A stretch of 64,000 bases of DNA from Marinobacterium rhizophilum (GCF_024397915.1 NZ_CP073347.1:2790001-2854000), one strand, 5' to 3'. Positions 30,197 through 39,973 are shown, counted from the first letter of the stretch. Made by a program: numbers and translations. The notes: a model not told the origin generated them from the letters alone.

Positions 30197-31840
30197 TCAA
30201 TACAGCTTCTTCTGTGGGGGGCCGGCGAAGTTGAGCGGGCCGACCCGGTGCATGTCGACTTCGATCACCGCCGGGCCCTCGATGGCGATGGCGTCCCGGA
30301 TGGCGGAATCAAACTCTTCGACCGAGCCCACCTGCCAGCTCGGCATGCCCATTGCGGTGCCGACATCCCGGTAGTTGGGGGTATGCAGTTCGTTGTAGTA
30401 CTGCCGACCGTCGAAGTAGTTGTTCTGGATGCCGCGCATTACACCGTAGCCGCTGTCGTTCATGACGATCAGCACCAGGTCGGTGTTTTCCTGCACCATG
30501 GTGGCCATTTCGCCGATGCCGAGCATCAGGCCGCCGTCACCCACCAGACCCACGACCTTGCGGGTCGGGTTGGCAATGGCGCTGCCGATGGCGTGGGCCA
30601 GGCCCAGGCCGATGGCACCGGCCAGTGAGTGGATATTGCGGTTGGCCCCGTTAACCTCGAATAGGCGGCTGCCCCAGGTGCTGCCGGACATGGTGATGTC
30701 CCGCACCAGGATGCCATCCTCGGGCAGAGCGTCACGCAGTGCGTTGCAGATACCGGCATAGTTGCCCACCTGGTCGCTCAGGGCCGCCACCGACTGCTCA
30801 ACCACAGTCGCAATGGCGCGGTCATAGTCCGCATCGACCTTTTCAGCCTCGCCCAGGGCATCGGCCAGGTACGCCAGCGCGACTTTGGCATCGGCGCAGA
30901 TAAAACGGTCAGCACGGTAGTTGCGGTTCTGCGCCGCCGCGAAGGCATCAATCTGTACCAGCGGCTTGCCGAACTCCAGCGAGTAGGTCAGGGTCTCGTT
31001 GCTGCGCAGGCGCGAGCCCGCCACGATCACCAGGTCGCTGTCCTTGCACAGGTCCTTGAAGGACGCGCTGTTGTGAAAGGCCCGCAGGCTGCGCGGATGA
31101 CTGTCCGGCAGGATGCCGCGACCGTGAGTGCTGGACACCACCGGCACCCCCTTGTCGGCCAGCGCCTTTACTTGCGCTTCACAGCCGGCGGCACCGCCAC
31201 CGATCCACAGCAGCGGGCGTCTGGCGCTTTTCAGCTGCGCCGCCAGGCTTTCCAGCTCGGCGGATGCCGGCACCGGCAGCACGGCGGGCTCGATGGGGCC
31301 CAGATCCAGCGGCAGTTCGATGGTTGCGGCCTGTACATCGATGGGGATCTCGATGCTGACCGGGCCCATGGGGACGCTGCGGGCGACACGGATGGCTTCA
31401 CGCACAATGCCGGCGGCACTTTCCGGATGGCTGATGCGGTACGCCGCCTTGCTGCTGGCCTTGAGGAAGGTCAGTTGGTCCCTGGCTTCATGGATAAAGC
31501 TGGCATCGCGGTCCAGGTATTCGCGCTCCACCTGGCCGGTAATATGCAGCACCGGGCTCGCGGCATTGCCAGCCTCAATCAGGGAGCCAATGGCATTGCC
31601 GGCGCCGGCGCCGGTGCTGGTCAGGGCCACGCCCAGACCTGCAAAGCGGGCATGGGCATCGGCCATGGTGACGCAGCCGGCTTCGCCGCGGGCCGGCACA
31701 AAGGCGATCTCGCCGCGACGGCCAATGGCATCGGCCACCGGCAGGTTATGGATGGAAATCACGCCGTAGACGTTGGCAACGCCATGGGCTTCTAGAATGC
31801 GGGCGACGACTTCGCCGACGGTAACTTGTTCAGACATCAT
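30197..31840 (-). CDS. Thiamine diphosphate-dependent decarboxylase/acetolactate synthase-like enzyme
   Basis: A 547-residue ThDP enzyme with the three family domains. The catalytic Glu is in RGEAGCVTMADAHAR and the ThDP-magnesium motif is GDGGLMLG followed about 25 residues later by NDSGYG. It is likely a 2-oxoacid decarboxylase or carboligase of the benzoylformate decarboxylase/IlvB group. It is the last gene of the Rieske operon, after an aldehyde dehydrogenase, which suggests decarboxylation of a 2-oxoacid to an aldehyde that is then oxidised. Start choice is between ATGs at 31840 and 31837 after an AGGTG site. Confidence 0.82.
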   Translation of the reverse strand: MMSEQVTVGEVVARILEAHGVANVYGVISIHNLPVADAIGRRGEIAFVPARGEAGCVTMADAHARFAGLGVALTSTGAGAGNAIGSLIEAGNAASPVLHITGQVEREYLDRDASFIHEARDQLTFLKASSKAAYRISHPESAAGIVREAIRVARSVPMGPVSIEIPIDVQAATIELPLDLGPIEPAVLPVPASAELESLAAQLKSARRPLLWIGGGAAGCEAQVKALADKGVPVVSSTHGRGILPDSHPRSLRAFHNSASFKDLCKDSDLVIVAGSRLRSNETLTYSLEFGKPLVQIDAFAAAQNRNYRADRFICADAKVALAYLADALGEAEKVDADYDRAIATVVEQSVAALSDQVGNYAGICNALRDALPEDGILVRDITMSGSTWGSRLFEVNGANRNIHSLAGAIGLGLAHAIGSAIANPTRKVVGLVGDGGLMLGIGEMATMVQENTDLVLIVMNDSGYGVMRGIQNNYFDGRQYYNELHTPNYRDVGTAMGMPSWQVGSVEEFDSAIRDAIAIEGPAVIEVDMHRVGPLNFAGPPQKKLY

Positions 31841-31858
31841 ATTCACCTGTTCTTGTTC

Positions 31859-31926
31859 GTAGGAGCTGCGCCTCGCAGCGAATGCTCCCGTGCCAAATTT
31901 GTTCGCCGCGGGGGCGCGGCTCCTAC
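31859..31926. repeat. REP-like inverted pair
   Basis: GTAGGAGCTGCGCC at the left and GGCGCGGCTCCTAC at the right form an inverted pair around a 40-base centre containing TTCGCCGCGGG. The arms strongly resemble the GTAGGAGC-type REP elements of pseudomonads. It fills the gap between the aldehyde dehydrogenase stop and the ThDP gene start. Confidence 0.75.
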
Positions 31927-31933
31927 GGAAATA

Positions 31934-33400
31934 TTATTCGGCCCAGGGGTTCGGCGTGTCGCTCAGCCCCAGATAGACGCTCTTCTGTTGCATGTACTCG
32001 AGCACGCCCAGGCGTCCCTTTTCGCGACCCAGACCGCTCTCCTTGAAGCCGCCAAAGGGCGCCGATATGGAGAATTTCTTGTAGGTGTTGATCCAGATGG
32101 TGCCGGCCTCCAGCTGGCGACCGATGCGCCAGGCACGGCGGAAATCCTCGCTCCAGATGCCGGCCGCAAGACCGAAGACGCTGTTGTTGGCGCGGGCCAG
32201 CAGGTCAGCCTCGTCATCGAACTTCAGCACCACCAGCACCGGCCCGAATATCTCTTGCTGACAGACGCTGGCCCCGTTATCCAGCCCGGCAATGATGGTT
32301 GGCGGGTAGTAGCTGCCCTGGGCCATGTGCCCCTCGGCCAGGCGGGTACCGCCACAGAGGATTTCGCCGCCCTCGGCGCGGGCCTGGTCGACAAAACCGG
32401 CCACCGACGCCAGGTGCGCCTCGCTGATCAGCGGTCCCATATGGGTGCCGGGCTCCTCCGGATGACCGACCCGCAAGTTGGCGGTCAATTCCAGCAGGCG
32501 GCCCATGAAGCGGTCATACACCTTGGCATGCACAAACAGGCGCGAGCCGGCGATGCAGGCCTGGCCCGAGGAGCTGAAGATGCCGTAAACGACACCCCTG
32601 GCCGCCAGCTCGATATCCGCATCCTCGAACACGATGGTGGGTGACTTGCCACCCAGTTCCAGCGACGTCGGAATCAGCTTTTCAGCGGCGACATGGGCCA
32701 GGTGGCGCCCGGTGCCGGTGCCGCCGGTAAAGGAGATCTTGCGCACCAGCGGGTGGGCCGCCAGGGCCTCACCCACCACCGAACCCCGGCCCGGCAGTAC
32801 ACTGAGCAACCCCTTCGGCAGGCCGGCTTCCTCGAACAGTTCGGCCAGAGCCAGCGCCGCCAGGGGCGTGGCATCGGCGGGCTTGACGATCACCGCATTG
32901 CCTGCCGCCAGTGCCGGGGCGATTTTCTGCATTTCGCTGGCAATGGGCGAATTCCAGGGCGTGATAGCGGCAATAACGCCCAGCGGCTCATGCACGCTCA
33001 GGGTCATGAACTCGCTCGAGCGCTGCGCCGGCAGCTGCTCATCCAGGGTTTCGCAGGCGGCGGCAAAATAGCGCGCAGTAGCCGCGGCACTCATGACCAG
33101 GCCGCGGGTTTCGGCCAGTGGCTTGCCGTTGTCCCGGGTCTGCATGGAGGCCAGTTCATCGACACGCTGGCTGATCAGGTCCGCCACGCGGTACAGCACC
33201 GCCGCCCGCTCGTGGGGCATGCGGTTGCGCCACTGCGGTTCGCGCCAGGCACGTTCCGCCGCCTGTACGGCCTCTTCCACATCCTCTGCACTGGCCGTGG
33301 CGATTTCGGCATTCAGGCTGCCATCGGCCGGAAAATAGGTCGCGCGCACCGGGCCGCCCCCCTGCTTCCACTGGCCGGCAATAAAGATAGGTTTGGTCAT
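31934..33400 (-). CDS. NAD(P)-dependent aldehyde dehydrogenase
   Basis: A 488-residue aldehyde dehydrogenase of the standard superfamily. The catalytic Cys is in SSGQACIAGSR, the general-base Glu in LELGGKSP, and the cofactor loop is FTGGTGTGR. The ATG at 33400 has a GAGGAG site; an in-frame start 60 bases upstream does not. It lies between aspartate dehydrogenase and ThDP decarboxylase genes, and probably oxidises a semialdehyde produced by ring cleavage or by the decarboxylase. Confidence 0.9.
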   Translation of the reverse strand: MTKPIFIAGQWKQGGGPVRATYFPADGSLNAEIATASAEDVEEAVQAAERAWREPQWRNRMPHERAAVLYRVADLISQRVDELASMQTRDNGKPLAETRGLVMSAAATARYFAAACETLDEQLPAQRSSEFMTLSVHEPLGVIAAITPWNSPIASEMQKIAPALAAGNAVIVKPADATPLAALALAELFEEAGLPKGLLSVLPGRGSVVGEALAAHPLVRKISFTGGTGTGRHLAHVAAEKLIPTSLELGGKSPTIVFEDADIELAARGVVYGIFSSSGQACIAGSRLFVHAKVYDRFMGRLLELTANLRVGHPEEPGTHMGPLISEAHLASVAGFVDQARAEGGEILCGGTRLAEGHMAQGSYYPPTIIAGLDNGASVCQQEIFGPVLVVLKFDDEADLLARANNSVFGLAAGIWSEDFRRAWRIGRQLEAGTIWINTYKKFSISAPFGGFKESGLGREKGRLGVLEYMQQKSVYLGLSDTPNPWAE

Positions 33401-33426
33401 GATTATTCTCCTCGAAGCCCAAGGCT

Positions 33427-34218
33427 TCAGATCAACAGGGACGCGGTGCTGTGCCGGCACGCCCGGACAACGCTCAGCGCCGCCAGGGTCGACGTCTTGG
33501 GATTGCTCGGCAGCGGCAGGCCGCTCAGCTCGAGCTTCATTTCACCGAAACGGCCGCGGGCGCAGATCAGGTGCTGGTTGCGCTCGATTCCGGGGTCCGC
33601 CATCAGCTCGACCCGGGTATCGTCCATGCCGACACCGGCCAGGGCGATGGTCGCCGCCACATTGGCATTGGCCGGGAACCGCAATGCCGCCTCCCGGGCC
33701 GTGCCGCGATAAAACACCGTGGCTTCGGTAATGCTGTCCAGGTCGATCAGGGTTTCGGCCGGGCTGCCTTTCCAGCTTTTCGGGCTCTTGCGCGCGCAGT
33801 ACACCACCTCATCCAGCCCCCCTTCTTTCGCCGCCGCCAGGCCATCGATACCGGCGATGGCACCGGCCAGCGCATGGATGCGGGCCCGGCCCGCCACCGC
33901 CGCGCTCTGCAGCCGGTCCAGCAGCGCATTGTCGGCAAAGGCACCGACCGAAATCACGCCCAGGTCCCAGCCCCGTGCCAGCACTGCCTCGCCGTGCTGA
34001 CGAATTGCGCCCTGGCCGGCACATTCAACCACCAGGTCCGGCGTGCCGTTGCAGGCTTCGATATCACTGATCACCTGGACACCGGCGGCCACCTGGCCGC
34101 GCGCCGCCGCAACGCTAGTTACCGGTACCAGCAGCCACTGCAGGCTGAGGTCTTCGGGCAGCAGGGCGAGCACTTCGCGGGCCATGGCGCCAAAACCGAT
34201 CATCATTAACTGTTTCAT
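33427..34218 (-). CDS. L-aspartate dehydrogenase family protein
   Basis: A 263-residue protein of the NadX/AspDH family (DUF108 C-terminal domain). The N-terminal nucleotide-binding site is IGFGAMAREVL and the substrate region contains GAIAGIDGL and the KSPKSWKGSP segment typical of the family. AspDH makes iminoaspartate/oxaloacetate and ammonia from aspartate, or the reverse. The ATG at 34218 has an AGGAAAG site. A similar set of genes (aldehyde dehydrogenase, AspDH, ThDP enzyme, SDR, hydrolase, cupin) is known to me from Pseudomonas aeruginosa around PA3504-PA3511, without an assigned pathway. Confidence 0.82.
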   Translation of the reverse strand: MKQLMMIGFGAMAREVLALLPEDLSLQWLLVPVTSVAAARGQVAAGVQVISDIEACNGTPDLVVECAGQGAIRQHGEAVLARGWDLGVISVGAFADNALLDRLQSAAVAGRARIHALAGAIAGIDGLAAAKEGGLDEVVYCARKSPKSWKGSPAETLIDLDSITEATVFYRGTAREAALRFPANANVAATIALAGVGMDDTRVELMADPGIERNQHLICARGRFGEMKLELSGLPLPSNPKTSTLAALSVVRACRHSTASLLI

Positions 34219-34229
34219 GCAGGCTTTCC

Positions 34230-35024
34230 TCAAAGATGCCGGTTAAAGCCGCCGGACACATCCAGTGCCGCGCCGGTGGTGAAAGACGCCAGGGGCGATG
34301 CCAGGAACACCAGCGCACGGGCCGGCTCCTCGGGCTTGCCCAGGCGGCCCAACGGGATGCCGCGCTTGGCGGCGATGGCGGCGATCCAGCTGTCCCAGTC
34401 CATGCTCTTGTCGCTGCGATCTTCGAAGCGACGGCGCCACTGGCCGGATTCCACCATGCCCAGCAGGATGGAATTGACGCGGATGCCCCTGGCGGCAAAT
34501 TCGTGGGACAGCGAGTGGCTCAGGTTCAGCAGGCCCGCCCGTGCCGCCGAGGTGGCGATCATGTGGGGTTCGGGCTGCAACGCCAGCAACGAGTTGACGT
34601 TGGTAATGGAGGCGCAGTCCGAGGCTTCCAGCATGGGCTGGAAAGCCCTTACCGGGTTGATCACGCTGAACAGTTTCAGTTCAGCCTCGGCCAGCCAGTC
34701 CTCATCCGCCGTTTCGGCGAACGAACTGACACGGCCCTGGCCGGCATTGTTGATCAGGCAGTCGACGCCACCGAAAGCCTCCCGGACCTGGGCGGCAAAG
34801 GCCTCAACCTGGCCGCGGTCCAGCACATCGCAGCACAGCGACAGCATTTGACCCGCCGGAAAGGCTTCACGCATCAGGCGCTCGGACTCGGCCAGGCGCG
34901 CGGGATTGCGGCCGCACCAGGCGACTTTTGCACCTTCTGCCAGCAGCAGACGCACGGTTTCCAGACCGATGCCGGAGGAACCCCCGGTCACCACGGCAAC
35001 CCTGGCTGTCAGGTTAAAGCTCAT
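34230..35024 (-). CDS. Short-chain dehydrogenase/reductase
   Basis: A 264-residue classical SDR. The cofactor motif is TGGSSGIGLE, the structural NNAGQG motif is present, and the region near residue 150 has ATSAARAG where a classical SDR has YxxxK. The catalytic Tyr therefore appears replaced, so activity as a typical SDR is uncertain. Its stop codon lies 11 bases before the AspDH start, and its start overlaps the hydrolase stop by 4 bases, so it is translationally coupled in the Rieske operon. Confidence 0.82.
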   Translation of the reverse strand: MSFNLTARVAVVTGGSSGIGLETVRLLLAEGAKVAWCGRNPARLAESERLMREAFPAGQMLSLCCDVLDRGQVEAFAAQVREAFGGVDCLINNAGQGRVSSFAETADEDWLAEAELKLFSVINPVRAFQPMLEASDCASITNVNSLLALQPEPHMIATSAARAGLLNLSHSLSHEFAARGIRVNSILLGMVESGQWRRRFEDRSDKSMDWDSWIAAIAAKRGIPLGRLGKPEEPARALVFLASPLASFTTGAALDVSGGFNRHL

Positions 35025-35887
35025 TGTTCGCCTCCAGTAATAACGGCCGGGCCCTGTAGCAGGACCTGTGCATAATCGTCGATGGCGGCGGCGAAGGCCG
35101 CCGGCGCATCGATATAGCTGGCGTGCCCGGCACCGGACAGCGCCACGTAGCGCGCCGCACCACAGTGCTGCGCCAGCGCCATTGCAGACTCAGGCGGCGT
35201 AATGCGGTCTTCATCACCACAGAGCACCCAAACGCTGCCCCGATAATCCGGCAGGTAACGCCCGATATCATCGTGGGCCAGCAGCCAGGACGCGGCGCTG
35301 AAACCGGCCAGGCCCAGGCGTCGCATGCCATCGGCCACCAACGCCACCTTGTCGTCACTGGCATCCGCCGCCAGCAGTGCCGGCGCGCGCTCCCGCGCCA
35401 GCCCCTCGGGCCCGAGCGCCTCAAGCAGGGCCGGGCGCTTGCGAAACACATCCTGCTGCGTGGCCGCGTCCGCCTGACCGTAGCCTTGAGCCGGATCCGC
35501 CAGCACCAGGCCCGCCAGGCGCTCGCCGTGCAGGCTGGCAAAGGCCGCTGCCTGCAGGGCGCCAAGGGAATGTCCCACCAGCAGCGGGCTTTGCAGCTCC
35601 AGCGCCTGTACCAATTCCAGCAGCGCCGCCGCATAGTCCAGCGCCGTCGGGGTATCGGTATCCAGCGCATCGCTGCCGCCGTAGCCCGGCGCATCCCAGG
35701 CGATCACACGAAAGCGGTCGCTCAGGGCCTCGAGCTGGCAGACCCAGGAGCCGGAGCCGGAACTGATACCATGCAACAACAGCAGCACCGGGCCTTCCCC
35801 CGCCTCGCGATACGCCAGGCGACGGCCATTGAGCTGCAGCGTTTGCAGCGGGAACTGGCTCAGCTTGTCGGTCAGAACGGACGCCAT
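35021..35887 (-). CDS. Alpha/beta hydrolase, MhpC-like
   Basis: A 288-residue alpha/beta hydrolase. The oxyanion motif is LLHGISSGSGSW, the nucleophile Ser is in VGHSLGALQ, and the catalytic His is in GAGHASYID near the C-terminus. Such enzymes in meta-cleavage operons hydrolyse the C-C bond of ring-fission products. The ATG at 35887 is chosen; the longer frame overlaps the cupin gene. It lies 5 bases after the cupin stop. Confidence 0.85.
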   Translation of the reverse strand: MASVLTDKLSQFPLQTLQLNGRRLAYREAGEGPVLLLLHGISSGSGSWVCQLEALSDRFRVIAWDAPGYGGSDALDTDTPTALDYAAALLELVQALELQSPLLVGHSLGALQAAAFASLHGERLAGLVLADPAQGYGQADAATQQDVFRKRPALLEALGPEGLARERAPALLAADASDDKVALVADGMRRLGLAGFSAASWLLAHDDIGRYLPDYRGSVWVLCGDEDRITPPESAMALAQHCGAARYVALSGAGHASYIDAPAAFAAAIDDYAQVLLQGPAVITGGEQ

Positions 35888-35892
35888 CCTCT

Positions 35893-36414
35893 TCAGCCCC
35901 GCTTGATCTGCGACAGCGGGTGATCCTCGGGGTAGGTCGGGATCTGCGGCCTGGGCGTACCCAGCATCACGCACATCAGCGCATCTTCCTGCCCCGGGTT
36001 GAACAGGCCACGGTAGATGCCGGGCGGGATCGAGATCAGGTCGCGCTCGCGCAGGGTCGTCTCGAAACGCTCGCCGTTGTGCTCGACAAAGAGGTTGATG
36101 GTGCCGCGCAGCATGAAGAACACTTCCTCGACATCGTCATGCACATGCAGCGGGCCTTCGCACTGGGCCGGCAGCATCATGGTCGAAAAGGTGAAGTGCT
36201 CGGCCTGTACGGTATTGTTGTCCGCCCCCACGCCGGTAGCACCGGTTCCCATGTAGCGCATTTGCGCACGGCGGTACTTGGGGTCGTAGTCGGCCTGGAA
36301 TTTCAGGGCGTCGAAATCGTAGGTGCGATCCTCAAAGCGGGCAATGCGACCACCGAGCCAATCACCCAGGGACTTGTCTTCCGGCTTTACCCAACCTTCG
36401 AACTTAAGCGTCAT
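35893..36414 (-). CDS. Cupin domain protein
   Basis: A 173-residue single-cupin protein. The metal-binding pattern is visible: HVHDDVEEVFFMLRG for the first cupin motif, and PPGIYRGLFNPG for the second, where the usual His is replaced by Tyr/Arg. It may be a ring-fission product isomerase, a dioxygenase or a binding protein. The ATG at 36414 has a GAGAGGA site. It lies between the MFS and hydrolase genes in the Rieske operon. Confidence 0.8.
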   Translation of the reverse strand: MTLKFEGWVKPEDKSLGDWLGGRIARFEDRTYDFDALKFQADYDPKYRRAQMRYMGTGATGVGADNNTVQAEHFTFSTMMLPAQCEGPLHVHDDVEEVFFMLRGTINLFVEHNGERFETTLRERDLISIPPGIYRGLFNPGQEDALMCVMLGTPRPQIPTYPEDHPLSQIKRG

Positions 36415-36493
36415 TTTCGTATCCTCTCGCTTATTTAAGGCAGCAGTAACCCCTGCCTGCCCGGTACCGGGCAGGCGAAACAGCATGCGGGGT

Positions 36494-37750
36494 TCAGTAT
36501 TTTTTCAGTAGCGGCAGTAGCACCAAGGAACCGATCACGGCAATGATCACCAGGAACATGATGCCATTGTCGAAGTTGCCGCTGCTGGTGACGATATAAC
36601 CCATGATCACGGGTGCGGCGGCACCGGCAAAGTTGCCGAAACCGTTGAACACGCCACCGGCCGTGGCGCTGACATTATCCGGGCTGACCCGGCTCAGCAG
36701 GGCGAACACCGATGCCACCCCAAAACCCCAGCTCATGGCACTGACCGACATGGCCAGGATCGCCAGCAGCGGATCATTGATCTGCGGTACGGCGGCCATC
36801 GCCAGGCCCGCCAGCAGCAGCCCGCCGAACACCTGGGCGGCGCGCTTGCCGGTCTTGTCCGACAGAAAGGCTCCAGCGACTTCCCCAATCAGCATGGCCA
36901 CAAAAGGCAGTGACGACAGGGTGCCAAACTCCTTCAGGTTGATGCCCTTGGCTTCGATCAGGTAGCTCGGCAGCCAGCCATTGAGGCCCCAGAGGTAGGT
37001 CAGCAGTGCGGTGTTGAACAGGCACACCGCCCAGAAGGCCGGAGCGCTGAACAGCAGGCGGCAGTTGGCCAGATGCTCCGACATACCCAGCCGGCGCTTG
37101 CCGGCATTGAGCTGGGCGCCGGTCTTGAGCTGCACATTGCGCAGACCCGAGATCACCACCATGACCACCACCAGGGTAAAGGCCGCCATGACAAAGAAGG
37201 TACTCTGCCAGCCATGATTGGCCAGTACGTAGGCGGTCACCGGAAAGCCGATCGCGGCACCCACCGGTGTTCCGAGCAGGAACATGGTGCTGGCACGGGC
37301 AATCTGATGGGGCTGGTAGCATTGCTTGACGATGGTATAGGCCAGGGCGAACAGCGGGCCTTCGGCAATGCCCAGCAGCACGCGCAGGAACAGCATCTCG
37401 GCGTAGCTGTCGGCAAAACCCATGGCGGCCATCAGCAGGCCCCACATCAGGATGCAGGCCACCAGGCATTTCTTGGGGTTGATCAGATCTCCCAGAAAAC
37501 TCAGGAAGATCGACGAAAAGCCGTAGGCCAGCAGGAAGCTGGTCATCAGCCAGCCCAGCAGCGTCTTGTCGCTGCCAATCCCCATGGCATTCTGGAAGGC
37601 GGTATCGGAAAACAGCACGGCAATACTGATCTTGTCAAAAAAGGCCAGTACCACACAGAGCATCAGAATGGCGGAAATGGACCACAGACGGACGCTGGAG
37701 TTCGGTACTGCCAGGGGCTCCGCCGCCATGTCACCTTTAAGCGTTTGCAT
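36494..37750 (-). CDS. MFS transporter, anion:cation symporter-like
   Basis: A 418-residue major facilitator with 12 predicted helices. The loop between helices 2 and 3 reads GDLINPKKCLV, and a related DKTGKRAAQV lies in the second half. The family appearance is that of ACS/phthalate or aromatic-acid permeases. Within the Rieske operon it probably imports the aromatic substrate. Confidence 0.87.
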   Translation of the reverse strand: MQTLKGDMAAEPLAVPNSSVRLWSISAILMLCVVLAFFDKISIAVLFSDTAFQNAMGIGSDKTLLGWLMTSFLLAYGFSSIFLSFLGDLINPKKCLVACILMWGLLMAAMGFADSYAEMLFLRVLLGIAEGPLFALAYTIVKQCYQPHQIARASTMFLLGTPVGAAIGFPVTAYVLANHGWQSTFFVMAAFTLVVVMVVISGLRNVQLKTGAQLNAGKRRLGMSEHLANCRLLFSAPAFWAVCLFNTALLTYLWGLNGWLPSYLIEAKGINLKEFGTLSSLPFVAMLIGEVAGAFLSDKTGKRAAQVFGGLLLAGLAMAAVPQINDPLLAILAMSVSAMSWGFGVASVFALLSRVSPDNVSATAGGVFNGFGNFAGAAAPVIMGYIVTSSGNFDNGIMFLVIIAVIGSLVLLPLLKKY

Positions 37751-37794
37751 ATTTTTCTACCCGTTTATTCTTGTGGGGTGCGCTAGCCGGCCTT

Positions 37795-39015
37795 TCAGGG
37801 CTTAAGCTGCATCAGATTTTGTGCGGGATCTGCCAGAATCTCAGCGGGCAGCTGCATCCTGGCCTTGATCCAGCGCTTGCCCAGCTTTATCAGTTTGGCA
37901 TCGTTCACCGCGATCATCGACTCGAGCCGGTTGTCGGCACCCAGCCGGATAAAAGAGACCTTGCCGTCACCGCAGTCGCGGCGGATCTCGGTGCCCTCGC
38001 CGTTGCCGGGCGCGCCCAGGATCTGGATATTGCAGTGGTACTGATCCGACCAGAGCCAGGGCACATCGGCATAGGGCGTTTCCTGACCCAGCAGGGAGAG
38101 CGCCGCCGAAATCGCCTGGTTCTGGGCATTGGCCCAGGACTGGATGCAGTAACCCAGCTCAGGGTGGATGGCGACATCGCCGGCGGCATAGATATCGGGG
38201 TCCGAAGTCTTGCCGCAGGCATCGACCACCAGCCCGGAGGTGGTATCCAGGCCCGCTTCGCGACCGAGTTCCGAGGCAATTTCCGCCCCGGCCCCAACCA
38301 CTACCGCATCGAACCGGCCCGCGGCAATCCCGTCCAGAGACAGCTGCACCGCACCCTGTTCGGTGCCGGCCAGGTCGATGGCGCCGCAGCTCAGGCGAAC
38401 ATCGACACCCTGGTCACTGTGCAGCTGATGCAGGAAATCCGACACATCCGGCACGACGCTGCGGGCACACAGACGCTCGCCCAGCTCGAACACCGTCACA
38501 TCCAGGCCCTGCTTGCGGGCCGTGGCGGCCACTTCGAGACCGATCCAGCCGCCGCCGATGATCGCCAGTCGACGCCCCGGCAGCAGCGTTTCGCCCAGGC
38601 GCTTGGCGTCGGCAAGGGTGCGCACCGTGTGGACGCCGTCGATCTCGCTCCAGGCCCTGACCGGCACCCGGGCACGGCTGCCGGTGGTGAGCATCAGCTT
38701 GTCGTAACCCAGCACCTTGCCACTGGCCAGGCGTACTTCCCGGCGCACCCGGTCGATGGCCACCGCCGTATCCGGCTTGTGCCACTCGATGTTCATCGCC
38801 TCGATGACCTCGGAGGGAAACAGCTGAGTGGCGGCGGCATCCATTTCGCCGGCCAGCACCTGCTTGGACAGCGGCGGACGCTCGTAAAACACCTGATCTT
38901 CGTTGGAGACCAGGGCCAGCTCGCCCTCGAAGCCGTTCTGGCGCAGGGTATGGGCCGCCCAGGCGCCGGCCTGGCCGGCACCGATAATCAGAATGCGGGA
39001 AATGCGGTTAGTCAT
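37795..39015 (-). CDS. FAD-dependent ferredoxin reductase of the Rieske oxygenase
   Basis: A 406-residue reductase of the rubredoxin/ferredoxin reductase type. It has the FAD fold IIGAGQAGAWAAHTL, the NAD fold IGGGWIGLEVAATARKQG, and the second FAD motif DIYAAGDVA. It would pass electrons from NADH to the Rieske ferredoxin encoded upstream, giving a three-component oxygenase. The ATG has a GGAGG site, and the gene starts 4 bases after the dioxygenase stop codon. Confidence 0.9.
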   Translation of the reverse strand: MTNRISRILIIGAGQAGAWAAHTLRQNGFEGELALVSNEDQVFYERPPLSKQVLAGEMDAAATQLFPSEVIEAMNIEWHKPDTAVAIDRVRREVRLASGKVLGYDKLMLTTGSRARVPVRAWSEIDGVHTVRTLADAKRLGETLLPGRRLAIIGGGWIGLEVAATARKQGLDVTVFELGERLCARSVVPDVSDFLHQLHSDQGVDVRLSCGAIDLAGTEQGAVQLSLDGIAAGRFDAVVVGAGAEIASELGREAGLDTTSGLVVDACGKTSDPDIYAAGDVAIHPELGYCIQSWANAQNQAISAALSLLGQETPYADVPWLWSDQYHCNIQILGAPGNGEGTEIRRDCGDGKVSFIRLGADNRLESMIAVNDAKLIKLGKRWIKARMQLPAEILADPAQNLMQLKP

Positions 39016-39019
39016 GAGG

Positions 39020-39952
39020 TTAACCTCCGGTTACGACCTGGCGACGGGTATTGCCGTCGAGACCACCCTCCACCGCCCACTCGGTGAAGAGCTCCAGGCG
39101 GTGTTCAAGGGTGCGGGGCTGCCAGGCTGCGGTCAGGTAGTCGTCGTTGGTGTAGTACTCGAAGGCACCGCCCAGCGGGCTGTTCACATACCAGAAGTAG
39201 GCCGAGGAGATCGGATGGCGCCCGGGGCCAATAAAGGTGGACCAGTCCTTGCGGTTCATCGCCATGCCGCCACCGATGACCTCGTGGATATCCCGCACGG
39301 TGAAGGCCACATGGTTCAGGCCGGCCGGCTTGCTGGGAACCTTGAGCAGGAAAAGATCGTGGTGGTGGCCCTCAGCGGCGGCACGCATGAAAACGCCCTT
39401 GCCGATGTAGCGGTCCGACACCTGGAAGCCCAGCTTTTCTCGGTAGAAAGCCTCGACGCCCTCGAGATCCTCGACAAAGAACACCACGTGACCGATACCG
39501 ATGGGCTGGGCACGCTCGTACACGGGGCTCGGCGCATCGACGCGGCGGATATCACCGTGCTGATTGATGCCCGGCACCTCGAGTTCCACCGCCACCTGGC
39601 TGGACAGTTCAAACCGCAGCCACATGCCGTTGGGGTCCTGGCAGCGCACGGAGTCGGCATCGCGGGCAAAACCCGGCACATCCGCCAAACGCTCAGCCAG
39701 TGCATCGAGATCGGCCGCCTGTGCAACAGCCCACACCAGGGTACGCAGCGTGGAGCCCTGCTCGAAGGCCGGCGGCAGGCGGCTGTCATTGCTGTCGAAC
39801 AGATAAAGACGGCTCTGGTTCTGGGTGCGGTACAGGTCCGCGTCCTGGATGTCGGAGGGGGCCGCGTCAAGACCGAAGTCCGCCAGAAAGCGGCGGGCCT
39901 TTGCAACATCCTCGACGCCGAACAACAGTTTTTCGATACCCTTGATAGTCAT
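39020..39952 (-). CDS. Extradiol-type ring-cleavage dioxygenase (VOC family)
   Basis: A 310-residue type I extradiol dioxygenase-like protein with two vicinal-oxygen-chelate domains. The metal ligands are visible in the second domain: His155 (IGHVVFFVEDL), His214 (LNHVAFTVRD) and Glu265 (AFEYYTND). It would cleave a catechol-like ring made by the oxygenase and dehydrogenase. The ATG has an AGGAGAG ribosome site. It is placed between the dehydrogenase and reductase genes. Confidence 0.88.
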   Translation of the reverse strand: MTIKGIEKLLFGVEDVAKARRFLADFGLDAAPSDIQDADLYRTQNQSRLYLFDSNDSRLPPAFEQGSTLRTLVWAVAQAADLDALAERLADVPGFARDADSVRCQDPNGMWLRFELSSQVAVELEVPGINQHGDIRRVDAPSPVYERAQPIGIGHVVFFVEDLEGVEAFYREKLGFQVSDRYIGKGVFMRAAAEGHHHDLFLLKVPSKPAGLNHVAFTVRDIHEVIGGGMAMNRKDWSTFIGPGRHPISSAYFWYVNSPLGGAFEYYTNDDYLTAAWQPRTLEHRLELFTEWAVEGGLDGNTRRQVVTGG

Positions 39953-39973
39953 AAACTCATCTCTCCTGGCCGT

